The notes: generated by a model from the sequence alone, not told the origin. A stretch of 36,718 nt of DNA from Bacteroidaceae bacterium (GCA_017398805.1 JAFQEZ010000012.1:1-36718); one strand, 5' to 3'; shown: positions 15,837 to 23,709, numbered from the stretch's first letter. Numbers and translations are program-made.

Positions 15837-16799
15837 TCATGCTTTTGAACGACGGAAAAAGTATGCGATTGTCAACCCTGATACAATATGCCATATTCCC
15901 CAAAGGGCTGCAACGATTACCATACCGCCATTGCTTCCCCAGATATTGGGTGAAAAGATTGCCGGGTTGAACAGCAGAGCCAATGCCAGGCCTGAGTTCT
16001 GTATGCCTATTTCAATTGCCAGGGTACGACAATCCTTTACAGGCAATTTGGCGAATTTTCCGCCCATGAAACCGGTACTCAATGCTGTTGCATTATGTAT
16101 TACAACAATAACCAGAGCAGACAGAATTGCTGCATATACCTCCCATCTTTGTTCAAGGCCGGAAAGGACCTGAGTCAATGAAACCACTACCATCCCTATG
16201 AAGAAAAGGATAGACAATACCTGTGTAGGCTTAATTATCTTTTTTGCAAGATTGGGAAATTTGTGCGAGAAGAGAAGTCCAAGCACAATGGGCACGCCCA
16301 GAATAAGTACAATCTGTGACAATATCTCGGCAAAAGGTATGTCTAAAGTGGGAATGTGATTGTTCAACGATGCATACTTGCTGTAGTGTGTGCCCCAGAA
16401 CCAGAAGTTGAAGGGTGTTATTATGGATGCAAAAAGAGTGGATATGGCAGTCATTGAAACCGACAATTCGACATTGCCTTTTGAGAGTGACGAAAGGAAA
16501 TTAGAGATGTTGCCTCCGGGGCATGATGCAACAAGAATCATACCCAATGCGACCATAGGTGTAATGAACGGGTTGAGCAAGATAGTCAGGAGACATGTGA
16601 ATGCAGGCAATGCAAACCATTGCAATATGAGACCGAAAATTACAGATTTCGGTTTCCTGAAAACACTCTTGAATGTAGACATTCTTATACTCAGTGCAAC
16701 ACCGAACATCACGAATGCCAGAATAAAGTTTACGATGACCATTTCCCCTGAGCCCAAATTTATGTTGAGCGTGTCAAGGCTTTGAAGGTGTTCTTTCAT
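15837..16799 (-). CDS. Bile acid:sodium symporter (BASS) family protein
   Basis: A 320-residue integral membrane protein of the BASS/SBF fold, with 9-10 hydrophobic helices. Key motifs are SCPGGNISNFLSSLSKGN in helix 4 (the CPGG-N sodium-site loop) and EIGIQNSGLALAL in helix 9. The ATG at 16799 is used; a longer reading from 16826 would need a TTG start and adds nothing hydrophobic. The family transports bile acids, pantoate, pyruvate or other organic anions with sodium, so the substrate is unknown here. It is the first gene of the operon with the acyltransferase and the barrel protein, downstream of a good promoter. Confidence 0.93.
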   Translation of the reverse strand: MKEHLQSLDTLNINLGSGEMVIVNFILAFVMFGVALSIRMSTFKSVFRKPKSVIFGLILQWFALPAFTCLLTILLNPFITPMVALGMILVASCPGGNISNFLSSLSKGNVELSVSMTAISTLFASIITPFNFWFWGTHYSKYASLNNHIPTLDIPFAEILSQIVLILGVPIVLGLLFSHKFPNLAKKIIKPTQVLSILFFIGMVVVSLTQVLSGLEQRWEVYAAILSALVIVVIHNATALSTGFMGGKFAKLPVKDCRTLAIEIGIQNSGLALALLFNPAIFSPNIWGSNGGMVIVAALWGIWHIVSGLTIAYFFRRSKA

Positions 16800-16844
16800 G
16801 TAATGATATTGTTTCTGCAGTTCCAAAGAAACCGGAATGCTATG

Positions 16845-16876
16845 CGAATATAGGTTTATTTTCCGACATAATCAAA
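16845..16876 (-). promoter_or_regulatory. Promoter of the BASS-acyltransferase-BamA-like operon
   Basis: On the minus strand TTTG (16873-16876), a 20-base spacer and TATATTCG (16845-16852), 45 bases ahead of ATG 16799. Confidence 0.7.
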
Positions 16877-16944
16877 TAAAAATAACTCCTTAATTTAATT
16901 CAATGATACAATTGTTATACACGAATTCTTTATAAACCAATAAA

Positions 16945-18345
16945 TTATAGCAACTTCTTTACAAGGTCAAACATCTTGTAAGGCATATAACGGAAAGGCA
17001 GGTCGAGCAGAGTTGGCGTTGTCACTACCGCGCGTTTGTGTGAGAAGGCATCGAAACTGAGCCTGCCATGATAGTGCCCCATTCCGGAATTGCCGACACC
17101 GCCGAAAGGCAGGTTTTCGTTAGCTATGTGCATGATAGTGTCATTTATACATGAACCGCCTGCCGAAGTGAGCCTTATCACCTCCTTGCCGTGCTTTACC
17201 TTGCCGAAATAGTAGAGTGCAAGGGGTTTCTCGCGCTTACGTATGAACTCTATCGCCTCGTTCCTGTCATCGAACGGTAGCATGGGCAATACAGGACCGA
17301 AAATCTCCTCCTGCATGACGGGCGAATCGGGACTTACATCCTTGAGGAGAGTGGGTTCGATGTAGCGTTCTTTGGCATCGTACCACCCTCCGAGGGCAAC
17401 GTTTCCATTCTTGATGTAACCGCTGACACGTTCGAAAGCCTTGTCGTTGACCAGACGTACATAGTGTTTGCTTGCCTTTATATCGGTTCCATGCAGGCGT
17501 ACAAGCGCCTTGCGGAATGCCTCAACAAATTCATTCTCGCGACTTCGGTGAATGAGAAGATAGTCGGGGGCAATGCATGTCTGTCCGGCATTGAGCGTCT
17601 TGCCCCATGCAATGCGGCGTGCAGCAATCTCAATATCAGCATCCTTGTCCACAATGCATGGGCTCTTGCCACCAAGCTCAAGGACAACCGGAGTGAGGTT
17701 CTTTGCCGCAGCAGCCATGACCTTGCGGCCAAGCGATGGGCTTCCGGTAAAGAATATTATGTCGAAACGCTGTTCAAGAAGTGCTGCGTTAACATCGCGG
17801 TTGCCCTGAACTACAGCTATGTAGCGCTGGTCGAATGTCGCTTTTATCATCTCTTCGATGACGCGCGATACGTTGGGAACGTAAGGCGACGGTTTCAGAA
17901 TTGCAGTGCATCCCGAAGATATTGCCCCGACCAATGGATTCAGCAACAGCTGCACCGGGTAGTTCCACGGTGATATTATAAGTGCATTGCCAAGAGGTTC
18001 GCTCACCACACGGCTGCGCGAAGGCATCATCTTGAGAGGAGTGCAGACACAACGGCTTCTCATCCAACCGCGCAGATGTGACAGATGGTTCTTTATCTCG
18101 CCGCTGACGATACTCAGCTCTGTCATTATTGCCTCTTCATAAGATTTGTGGAGGTCGGTCCACAATGCGTCGCAAAGCGGTTTCTCCCACTCTTTCAATG
18201 CTTTCTGCAACTTTTTTAACTGAAGTTTGCGGAACTTGCGGTCGAGTGTCTCATTGCTTGCAAAATAAACACGCTGCGCTTTAACAATGCTCTCTATTTC
18301 GGCAACCGGCGTATTCTGTATACTCATCGCTTTCTTGTTTTTCAT
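16945..18345 (-). CDS. Class 3-type aldehyde dehydrogenase (fatty/aromatic aldehyde)
   Basis: A 466-residue NAD(P)-dependent enzyme oxidising aldehydes to carboxylates. Catalytic residues are visible: Asn128 in SPWNYP, Glu223 in LELGGKSP and Cys257 in NAGQTCIAPDY. Length (about 460) and the -GQTCIAPDYLL sequence place it with ALDH3, the class that includes fatty aldehyde dehydrogenase and AlkH. The C-terminal tail (LPFRYMPYKMFDLVKKLL) is amphipathic and may help membrane association. The start overlaps the SDR stop by four bases (ATGA), so the pair is translationally coupled. A role in long-chain alcohol or aldehyde oxidation is inferred from the pairing. Confidence 0.93.
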   Translation of the reverse strand: MKNKKAMSIQNTPVAEIESIVKAQRVYFASNETLDRKFRKLQLKKLQKALKEWEKPLCDALWTDLHKSYEEAIMTELSIVSGEIKNHLSHLRGWMRSRCVCTPLKMMPSRSRVVSEPLGNALIISPWNYPVQLLLNPLVGAISSGCTAILKPSPYVPNVSRVIEEMIKATFDQRYIAVVQGNRDVNAALLEQRFDIIFFTGSPSLGRKVMAAAAKNLTPVVLELGGKSPCIVDKDADIEIAARRIAWGKTLNAGQTCIAPDYLLIHRSRENEFVEAFRKALVRLHGTDIKASKHYVRLVNDKAFERVSGYIKNGNVALGGWYDAKERYIEPTLLKDVSPDSPVMQEEIFGPVLPMLPFDDRNEAIEFIRKREKPLALYYFGKVKHGKEVIRLTSAGGSCINDTIMHIANENLPFGGVGNSGMGHYHGRLSFDAFSHKRAVVTTPTLLDLPFRYMPYKMFDLVKKLL

Positions 18346-19271
18346 TTGACTTCGTCGAAACTGCTTTCGCTCGCTGTGTGCGTGAATAAATTCCCGCCCT
18401 CTCGCTTACTCGCAGTTTTCTCATTTCTCATTTCTCCTTTCTCCTTTCTCATTTCCCCTTTCTTCTGTCGTCCTGTAAAGTTGTCCATTGCATGGAAAAT
18501 GCCGACAACCTCTCCAAAGATATAATCAAAAAGTGAAGTTGGCAACAATGCCTGACAGAAACGTATGAAGTGATAGCCGAACGGGATACCTTTGAAGTTC
18601 CTGTTTTTCTCGATTCCGCCAATTATCTTGCGTGCAGTGGGTTCGGGCTTGAGGATGGGGAATATGCGTGACTTCACACCGTCGAACATACCGGTATTGA
18701 TAAAGTAGGGGGCTATTGTGGTGAAACGCACCTTGCTCTTCATCTGCTTGAGTTCTATGCGTACACTGTCACTCCAGCCTATTACAGCCCATTTGCTTGC
18801 TGCATATACCGACATGCGGGGGTTGGAAATCATTCCGGCAGCCGATGCAATGTTGCATATGTGTCCATGGTTGCGATCGATCATTCCGGGAAGGAACTGC
18901 TGCGCAATTACCATAGGGGCTATCGAATTGATTTTCATCGTACGCTCAATGTCGCTCACGCTCTGTTGGTCGAATGTGTTGTTATTGGCAACTATTCCTG
19001 CACAGTTTATCAGGATATCAACGTTACCGCATTCACTTGTGGTCATACGGGCAACCTTTTCAACCTGGTCGCTGTCCGACACATCCACTTTATATCCTAT
19101 TACTTTACCGATATTCTTGAACTCCTTGATTGTGGATGCGATGCTTTCCTCATTGATGTCCCAGATAATAAGACATCTTGCACCCTTCTCAAGTGCCATA
19201 CGGCCCATTATTCTTCCTATCCCCGATGCTCCACCTGTGATAAGGACACAATTACCTTTAATTTTGGTCAT
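18342..19271 (-). CDS. Short-chain dehydrogenase/reductase, retinol-dehydrogenase-like (SDR16C-type)
   Basis: A 309-residue Rossmann-fold oxidoreductase. TGGASGIG at 12-19 binds the dinucleotide, Asp38 after strand 2 suggests NAD rather than NADP, NCAG is at 89-92, and the catalytic Ser143, Tyr156 and Lys160 (YAASK) are present. The core ends near residue 269 with the family-like AMDNFTGRQ; the last 40 residues are a low-complexity KGEMRKEKGEMRNEK tail that comes from an intergenic-type tandem repeat. The start at 19271 is preferred because the promoter box at 19321-19328 lies inside the longer frame beginning at 19364. The SDR and the ALDH form an operon suited to oxidising a long-chain alcohol to an acid. 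Confidence 0.92.
   Translation of the reverse strand: MTKIKGNCVLITGGASGIGRIMGRMALEKGARCLIIWDINEESIASTIKEFKNIGKVIGYKVDVSDSDQVEKVARMTTSECGNVDILINCAGIVANNNTFDQQSVSDIERTMKINSIAPMVIAQQFLPGMIDRNHGHICNIASAAGMISNPRMSVYAASKWAVIGWSDSVRIELKQMKSKVRFTTIAPYFINTGMFDGVKSRIFPILKPEPTARKIIGGIEKNRNFKGIPFGYHFIRFCQALLPTSLFDYIFGEVVGIFHAMDNFTGRQKKGEMRKEKGEMRNEKTASKREGGNLFTHTASESSFDEVK
18415..18475. repeat. GAGAAAGGA-type purine-rich tandem repeat inside the SDR 3' end
   Basis: On the minus strand GAGAAAGGAGAAAGGAGAAA is followed by GAGAAATGAGAAAAC: short purine-rich units repeated five or six times. It encodes the aberrant C-terminal tail of the SDR gene. It looks like an intergenic low-complexity repeat that has been absorbed into the reading frame. 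Confidence 0.75.
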
Positions 19272-19320
19272 AATAGTTATATTTTTACGTAAATTATGTC
19301 TTTTTGTTCTTTTAGGAGTG

Positions 19321-19352
19321 CAAAAGTAGTGTAAAAAGTACAAATATACAAT
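19321..19352 (-). promoter_or_regulatory. Promoter of the SDR-ALDH operon
   Basis: On the minus strand ATTG (19349-19352), a 20-base spacer and TACTTTTG (19321-19328), 49 bases before ATG 19271. It rules out the upstream in-frame start at 19364. Confidence 0.7.
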
Positions 19353-19393
19353 AATCTTTTGCACAAAACTTACAGAAATGTGCAGACAAGATT

Positions 19394-20731
19394 CTATTCT
19401 ACTGATTTTACAGTCTTGTATGGCAGGCCTTCGATGCGTTCCAGAGGGTACTGCCCCTCAAGCAATCCGCTTATCACAGTATCACGTGCGCCTGCACTTT
19501 GGAACGGATAAAGCTCAAACAGAGGCATCACGGATGCAAAGTGCTCCATAATCTCGGACTGGATACTCTCGTAGTTGCTCCAATCGGTATCGGCAGTGAA
19601 ACAGTAGAATTGGATTGGCAGACCGCTCTCTTTCGGTTCAAGCGTGCGCACCATTATAAGCATGTCCTGCCTTACCTGAGGATGCTGCCTGAGATATATG
19701 TCGGCATAGGCGCGGAACAGCCCGGCATTGGTATCTATTGTACCATTAGTAAGTCCTTGAGGATTAGCGGTATTTACCACGCTTCCTTTAAGTTTCTGTT
19801 CAATCTTCTTTTCAATGTATGCGGCAAACTCCTTGTTGAGCCTTTTGACCCTGTTTATTACATTCTCGCTGCACGGTTTTATGCTGTCGATCTTGATTGT
19901 GTAGCCACGGGCAATGCGACGGCCTCCGCTATCGCTCATTCCCCTCCAGTTAAGGAAACTCTCGTTGATGAGGGTGTAGGGCGGCACGGTAGCGATTGTA
20001 TTGTCCCAGTTCATTACCTTAACGATTGTGAGTGAAATATCGAATACAGATCCATTTATACTTGTCCCGGGCACCTCAATCCAATCGCCGAGACGCACCA
20101 TGTCGTTCTCAAGTAAAAGGAAACCGCCGACAAAGCCCATTATGCTGTCCTTTGCTACAAGCATAAGCACTGCAGCAAAAGCACCGAGTCCACCGATGAG
20201 ATAAAGAGGTGATTTGTCGGTGAGTATAGAAATGATGACGATGACGGCAATTAGGTAGACAATTATTTTCCCTATCTGTATAAATCCTTTTATAGGCCTG
20301 TCATGATAGCGGCTGTTCGTGAATGCCGAGTCACCGACTGCACTCAACACTGCATTCACAGCCATCACTACAGAGACTACAAAGTATATCCACACGACCC
20401 TGTCGAGATATACCGACCATATGCTGTCATAGGTAATCATAAAAGGCAACATGCCGTTGAGCATTATCGGAGGGGTAATGTAGGCGACTTTGCGCATACG
20501 GTTGCCTATGGTCATTTTATCGAGAAAAAGATATCTCTTGTGTTTCAGTATGCGTCTTGTTGCAAACAGGACAATACGATACAACAGTTCGGCAATAACC
20601 AAAGTGACGGCTACCACTACAAGCACAAGTATCAGGGTGTCTATTTTCGCTGCAATCTTTTCGGGGATTCCGGCTTCACTCAGAATCCATCTTATCTTGT
20701 CGTAAAAGAACTCTGCAATCTCCTGTTTCAT
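19394..20731 (-). CDS. Mechanosensitive channel of the MscS family (YbdG/MscM-like)
   Basis: A 445-residue inner-membrane protein. Hydrophobic helices lie at about 30-55, 85-105, 110-135, 155-175 and 182-205. The pore-lining helix and beta domain follow: GLGAFAAVLMLVAKDSIMGFVGGFLLLENDMVRLGDWIEVPG is the MscS TM3 plus hinge and Sm-like beta domain. The helix count and the length fit YbdG-type channels, which open during osmotic downshift at lower conductance than MscS. The C-terminal domain from about 280 is cytoplasmic. It is transcribed alone, downstream of a divergent thioesterase gene; no clear promoter box was found. Confidence 0.92.
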   Translation of the reverse strand: MKQEIAEFFYDKIRWILSEAGIPEKIAAKIDTLILVLVVVAVTLVIAELLYRIVLFATRRILKHKRYLFLDKMTIGNRMRKVAYITPPIMLNGMLPFMITYDSIWSVYLDRVVWIYFVVSVVMAVNAVLSAVGDSAFTNSRYHDRPIKGFIQIGKIIVYLIAVIVIISILTDKSPLYLIGGLGAFAAVLMLVAKDSIMGFVGGFLLLENDMVRLGDWIEVPGTSINGSVFDISLTIVKVMNWDNTIATVPPYTLINESFLNWRGMSDSGGRRIARGYTIKIDSIKPCSENVINRVKRLNKEFAAYIEKKIEQKLKGSVVNTANPQGLTNGTIDTNAGLFRAYADIYLRQHPQVRQDMLIMVRTLEPKESGLPIQFYCFTADTDWSNYESIQSEIMEHFASVMPLFELYPFQSAGARDTVISGLLEGQYPLERIEGLPYKTVKSVE

Positions 20732-20770
20732 TTTTTTTATTATAAAACAAATTCGAATGCTACTTTTCTT

Positions 20771-20802
20771 TTTTGGATAAAGAGGATTTTTGTATATCTT
20801 CG
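20771..20802 (+). promoter_or_regulatory. Promoter of the thioesterase gene
   Basis: TTTTG (20771-20775), a 19-base spacer and TATCTTCG (20795-20802), 27 bases before ATG 20830. The box lies inside the longer frame starting at 20773, so that start is excluded. Confidence 0.75.
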
Positions 20803-20829
20803 CATGAATATTACCAAACAGATACCGTT

Positions 20830-21234
20830 ATGATTAAAGAAGGATTGACACATACGAGCAAGATTAAAGTGACATTGGAGAATTGTGCATCGGCAGTGGG
20901 GTCGGGCGGTCTCGATGTCTTTGCCACGCCATCAATGGTAGCGCTCATGGAGAATGCAGCGATGAATGCTGTTGCACCGTTCCTGCCCGAAGGCTCAACC
21001 ACCGTAGGAGCAGAGATAGACACAACGCATATCAAGCCTTCTGCTTTGGGTGCGGAGATTGAGGCTACAGCAACATTGACAGCAGTAGAAGGCCGTAAGC
21101 TGGTATTTGATGTTGAAGCACGCGATGCGTCAGGCACAATAGGCAAGGGAACGCATGTACGTTTCATTGTAGACATCGAACGCTTTATGGCAAAGGTGAA
21201 AGCGGAACCGAAGGTCGACGCCCAGAGGGGCTAA
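20830..21234 (+). CDS. Hotdog-fold thioesterase (FlK-like)
   Basis: A 134-residue protein with a hotdog fold. HTSKIKVTLENCASAVGSGGLDVFATPSMVALMENAAMNAV is the helix-and-strand region of the FlK/thioesterase group; conserved Thr, Glu (MENAA) and His (DTTHIKPS) occupy the positions of the catalytic triad in fluoroacetyl-CoA thioesterase. Members hydrolyse acyl-CoA thioesters; fluoroacetate as a substrate is unlikely here. It is cytosolic and probably dimeric or tetrameric. It is monocistronic, with a hairpin terminator 72 bases after the stop. The start at 20830 is fixed by the promoter at 20795-20802. Confidence 0.9.
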   Translation: MIKEGLTHTSKIKVTLENCASAVGSGGLDVFATPSMVALMENAAMNAVAPFLPEGSTTVGAEIDTTHIKPSALGAEIEATATLTAVEGRKLVFDVEARDASGTIGKGTHVRFIVDIERFMAKVKAEPKVDAQRG

Positions 21235-21305
21235 AGTCAAAGGTGAAAGCAGAAGCAGGTTGGAGGAATTCAAAGAAGAGAACCAGTGTTTCACTTATAG
21301 ATAAA

Positions 21306-21336
21306 CCTCACACATGTGAGGAGTTTTAGTTTTTTT
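21306..21336 (+). terminator. Terminator behind the thioesterase gene
   Basis: A small palindromic stem (CCTCAC 21306-21311 with GTGAGG 21316-21321) followed by a T run (21330-21336). The stem is short, so efficiency may be partial. Confidence 0.6.
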
Positions 21337-21480
21337 AACACGACATCGGGAACAAACAGCCACGTATGCATGTTTAGATATTGCAACTCACCCGCAGCAG
21401 GGTGCCTGACAACAGTCCGGTATCATGCACGTTGCGAAACGGCGGATGAGAAAAGCATAGTAGTTTTGTCGTGTTTTATT
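21337..21480 (+). ncRNA. Candidate structured non-coding RNA, unknown family (6S-like layout)
   Basis: About 140 bases with no credible gene but nested complementarity. AACACGACA (21337-21345) pairs perfectly with TGTCGTGTT (21467-21475), a 9-bp closing stem followed by a T-rich tail. Inside, ACGT-AT-GCATG (21362-21372) pairs with CATGCACGT (21424-21432), nine pairs with a 2-base bulge, and an apical hairpin CACCC/GGGTG (21389-21404) has loop GCAGCA. An alternative hairpin CGTT-GCGA-AACG (21430-21441) with a GNRA tetraloop competes with part of the middle stem. A closed outer stem, a large internal loop and an apical arm is the layout of 6S RNA, but I cannot match a known family. The strand is chosen from the T-rich 3' tail. 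No convincing promoter is visible. Confidence 0.4.
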
Positions 21481-21495
21481 TTGTGTTTGTGTTTA

Positions 21496-21535
21496 GGTTA
21501 CCCTCTGATGTGAATCACAGGGTAACCGCTTTTTT
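21496..21535 (+). terminator. Strong intrinsic terminator
   Basis: GGTTACCCT pairs with AGGGTAACC (21496-21504 / 21519-21527), with an inner TGAT/ATCA, and is followed by GC and six T (21530-21535). The T run overlaps the ispE stop codon on the other strand. It would end any plus-strand transcript coming from the candidate RNA. Confidence 0.8.
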
Positions 21536-22364
21536 ACATTCTACAGCTCCAGCAGAAGATGCCCGGGAACTGCTCCTTCAGTTCATCGGCAGGCAATTCC
21601 TTATCGAAGATTCCGAAAAAGGCCGAACCGCTGCCCGACATTGAAGCATAGATTGCGCCCATCGAATATAGTTTCTCCTTGATTTTCTCCATAGAGGGAT
21701 GTGCTGCAAAGACACTCTTCTCAAAATCGTTCTTCATGCGGCCTTTCCACTCCCTGATAGGCAAAGTGGCAATATCGGTAAGCGGTGTCTCCGGAGCAGC
21801 CGGGGATACAAGCGAATAGGCCTCTTTTGTAGAGATGTGGATATCAGGTTTCACAAGCGCCAATGTATATCCACAGATGTTGCAAGTAGTGGGAGTGAGG
21901 ATGTTCCCGATACCGGTGGCATAGGCAGGGGTGTTCCTGATGAAAAATGCGCAGTCGGCTCCGATGCGTGCCGCATACTCCTCAAGCCTCTCATCACTCA
22001 AACCCAATGCGGCAATCTCGTTCAGCATCTTCAAGGCAAAGGCAGCATCGGCACTTCCGCCACCAAGACCGGCACCTGTAGGGATATTCTTGTAAAGCGA
22101 CATCTTCACCTTAGGCAGGCTGTAGTCGGCAGCCAGAATCCTGTATGCCTTGACAACAAGATTATCATTGTCATCACCTTCGAATACCGCATTGTACATT
22201 GTAAAATCGCACTCAGGAGCATCACCGTCATCCACGGGTGTTATCTCCAGTACATCTTCGAGTGGGATAGGGTAGAAGATTGTCTCAAGATTGTGGTATC
22301 CGTCGGGGCGTTTGGAAACGACATCAAGTCCAAGGTTTATCTTTGCATTGGGAAAAGTAATCAT
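21534..22364 (-). CDS. ispE: 4-diphosphocytidyl-2-C-methyl-D-erythritol kinase
   Basis: A 276-residue GHMP-family kinase of the non-mevalonate (MEP) isoprenoid pathway, phosphorylating CDP-methylerythritol with ATP. Lys8 of the NAKINLGL N-terminal motif is conserved, the glycine-rich ATP loop PTGAGLGGGSADAAF is at about 95-109, and ASMSGSGSAFFGIFD near the C terminus is the third GHMP motif. Length is typical. It has its own promoter (TTTTG-N19-TACTTTTG). The gene is divergent from the cytosolic patatin gene at 22500, and its stop is within the T run of a plus-strand terminator. Confidence 0.97.
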   Translation of the reverse strand: MITFPNAKINLGLDVVSKRPDGYHNLETIFYPIPLEDVLEITPVDDGDAPECDFTMYNAVFEGDDNDNLVVKAYRILAADYSLPKVKMSLYKNIPTGAGLGGGSADAAFALKMLNEIAALGLSDERLEEYAARIGADCAFFIRNTPAYATGIGNILTPTTCNICGYTLALVKPDIHISTKEAYSLVSPAAPETPLTDIATLPIREWKGRMKNDFEKSVFAAHPSMEKIKEKLYSMGAIYASMSGSGSAFFGIFDKELPADELKEQFPGIFCWSCRM

Positions 22365-22412
22365 ATCTGCAATTTTGAAAAGGATTCAGTAAAAATAGGC
22401 CAACAAGCACTA

Positions 22413-22444
22413 CAAAAGTATTAAGAAATCATATATCGGCAAAA
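22413..22444 (-). promoter_or_regulatory. Promoter of ispE
   Basis: On the minus strand TTTTG (22440-22444), a 19-base spacer and TACTTTTG (22413-22420), 48 bases ahead of ATG 22364. It is divergent from the patatin promoter at 22458-22492, and the two -33 elements are about 14 bases apart. Confidence 0.75.
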
Positions 22445-22457
22445 TTAGCACATGATG

Positions 22458-22492
22458 TTTTTTGTAATGAATGACAATTAACACTAAATTTG
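22458..22492 (+). promoter_or_regulatory. Promoter of the cytosolic patatin gene (very short leader)
   Basis: TTTTTTG (22458-22464), 20 bases, then TAAATTTG (22485-22492), a near-perfect consensus. The ATG begins at 22500, only seven bases after the box, so the mRNA would be leaderless or nearly so. Confidence 0.75.
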
Positions 22493-22499
22493 CATCACC

Positions 22500-23354
22500 A
22501 TGAAACAGAGTGTAAAGATAACAAAAGAGAGCGGATTGATACTCGAAGGAGGCGGAATGCGCGGTATATTCACTATTGGAGTCCTCGACAACTTTATGGA
22601 CCGCGGTATACGTTTCCCATATATAATAGGTGTCAGTGCAGGAGCATGCAATGCCCTGTCATACATGTCGAACCAACGCGGCAGGGCAAAGTTCTCCAAC
22701 ATTGACATGATGGAGAAATACCACTACATAGGCATCGGCAAGCTACTGACAAAAGGCAACATAATGGACTTCGACCTGCTTTTCCACAAACTGCCTGAGG
22801 AAATCTACCCTTATGACTATAATGCATTGGCACGCAGTTCCGAGAGACTTGAGATAGTCACAACAAACTGCCTGACAGGTGAAGCAAATTACTTTGAGGA
22901 GAAGAACGACCCCAAGCGTGTCATTGATATCGTGAAGGCTTCGAGCAGCCTGCCTTTCGTATGTCCCTTGACATATGTCGACGGCATTCCCATGGCCGAC
23001 GGAGGTGTTGCCGATTCGCTCCCCATCGAGCGTGCCATTTCCCAAGGCGTGACAAAGCCGGTCATCGTGCTAACACGCAACAAAGGCTACCGCAAACCGG
23101 CAAAGAAGACAAGGATACCCTTCTTCATGTACCGCAAATATCCCAAGCTGAAAGAGGCTATCCGCAACCGCAACTCAATATACAACAAACAGATAGAACT
23201 CATTGAGCGCATGGAAGAAGAGGGCAATGCCATTGTAATCCGTCCCCAGCGCCCCATTGAGGTTGACCGCATGGAACGCGACACAGCCAAGCTGCTCGCA
23301 CTCTACCAGGAAGGCTATGACTGCGCTGCGCAGATAACATTCGAAAAAGAGTAA
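22500..23354 (+). CDS. Patatin-like phospholipase, cytosolic (RssA/YjjU-like)
   Basis: A 284-residue protein without a signal peptide. GGGMRG at 17-22 forms the oxyanion hole, GVSAG at 44-48 carries the nucleophile Ser46, and the DGG motif at 167-169 carries Asp167, so the Ser-Asp dyad is complete. The C-terminal 90 residues are basic and helical (RNKGYRKPAKKTRIPFFMYRKYPKLKEAIRNRN), as in YjjU-type patatins. It probably hydrolyses acyl ester bonds of lipids at the inner face of the membrane; the substrate is unknown. It is a different subgroup from the patatin/barrel protein at the left end. The start codon is only seven bases after a strong promoter box, so translation may be leaderless. Confidence 0.93.
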   Translation: MKQSVKITKESGLILEGGGMRGIFTIGVLDNFMDRGIRFPYIIGVSAGACNALSYMSNQRGRAKFSNIDMMEKYHYIGIGKLLTKGNIMDFDLLFHKLPEEIYPYDYNALARSSERLEIVTTNCLTGEANYFEEKNDPKRVIDIVKASSSLPFVCPLTYVDGIPMADGGVADSLPIERAISQGVTKPVIVLTRNKGYRKPAKKTRIPFFMYRKYPKLKEAIRNRNSIYNKQIELIERMEEEGNAIVIRPQRPIEVDRMERDTAKLLALYQEGYDCAAQITFEKE

Positions 23355-23430
23355 AGAATATCCGTAATCACCCTGCACCAAGTGCAAATGATGCGAAAAG
23401 AACTGTTATTCTCGTCATATCTTGACGGGA

Positions 23431-23574
23431 ATGAGAAATCATATGAAATCATATGACCTGACACGAGCAGGCATCACTCCCGCCCCCGATAGAATGGCAA
23501 CCGAACGCGGTGCTTACTATGCAGCGAACATGCACTCTTTTGCAGCTGATAAAAAGAAGCAACTTATTGTTTAA
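23431..23574 (+). CDS. Possible small protein in the patatin-dus gap
   Basis: A 47-codon frame (MRNHMKSYDLTRAGITPAPDRMATE...KKKQLIV) lies in the 355-base gap between the patatin gene and the dus gene. It has no recognisable domain, no clear promoter and only a weak ribosome-binding site, and it is preceded by the tandem AAATCATATG duplication (about 23436-23455). It could be a remnant or chance. Apart from this frame I see nothing in 23355-23709. Confidence 0.2.
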   Translation: MRNHMKSYDLTRAGITPAPDRMATERGAYYAANMHSFAADKKKQLIV

Positions 23575-23709
23575 ACATCACTTAAAGGCACTCCCACTCA
23601 AATAAGTTAGAGTCAACAAACAGAACTTCTGCGCATATTTTGTTCGATATATCACACAAAAATGTATTTCTGCATTTAGCAATAAGTAAGATTATTATAA
23701 CAAAATGTG

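Noticed and set aside
19272..19364. Longer N terminus of the SDR gene
   Set aside because: The promoter box at 19321-19328 lies within it, and the extra residues have no family match.
20773..20829. Longer N terminus of the thioesterase
   Set aside because: A TATCTTCG promoter box at 20795-20802 lies inside this extension.
21316..21513. 65-codon open frame in the candidate RNA region
   Set aside because: It starts in a terminator hairpin and ends in another one; its composition is Cys-rich without a recognisable domain, and RNA pairing explains the region better.
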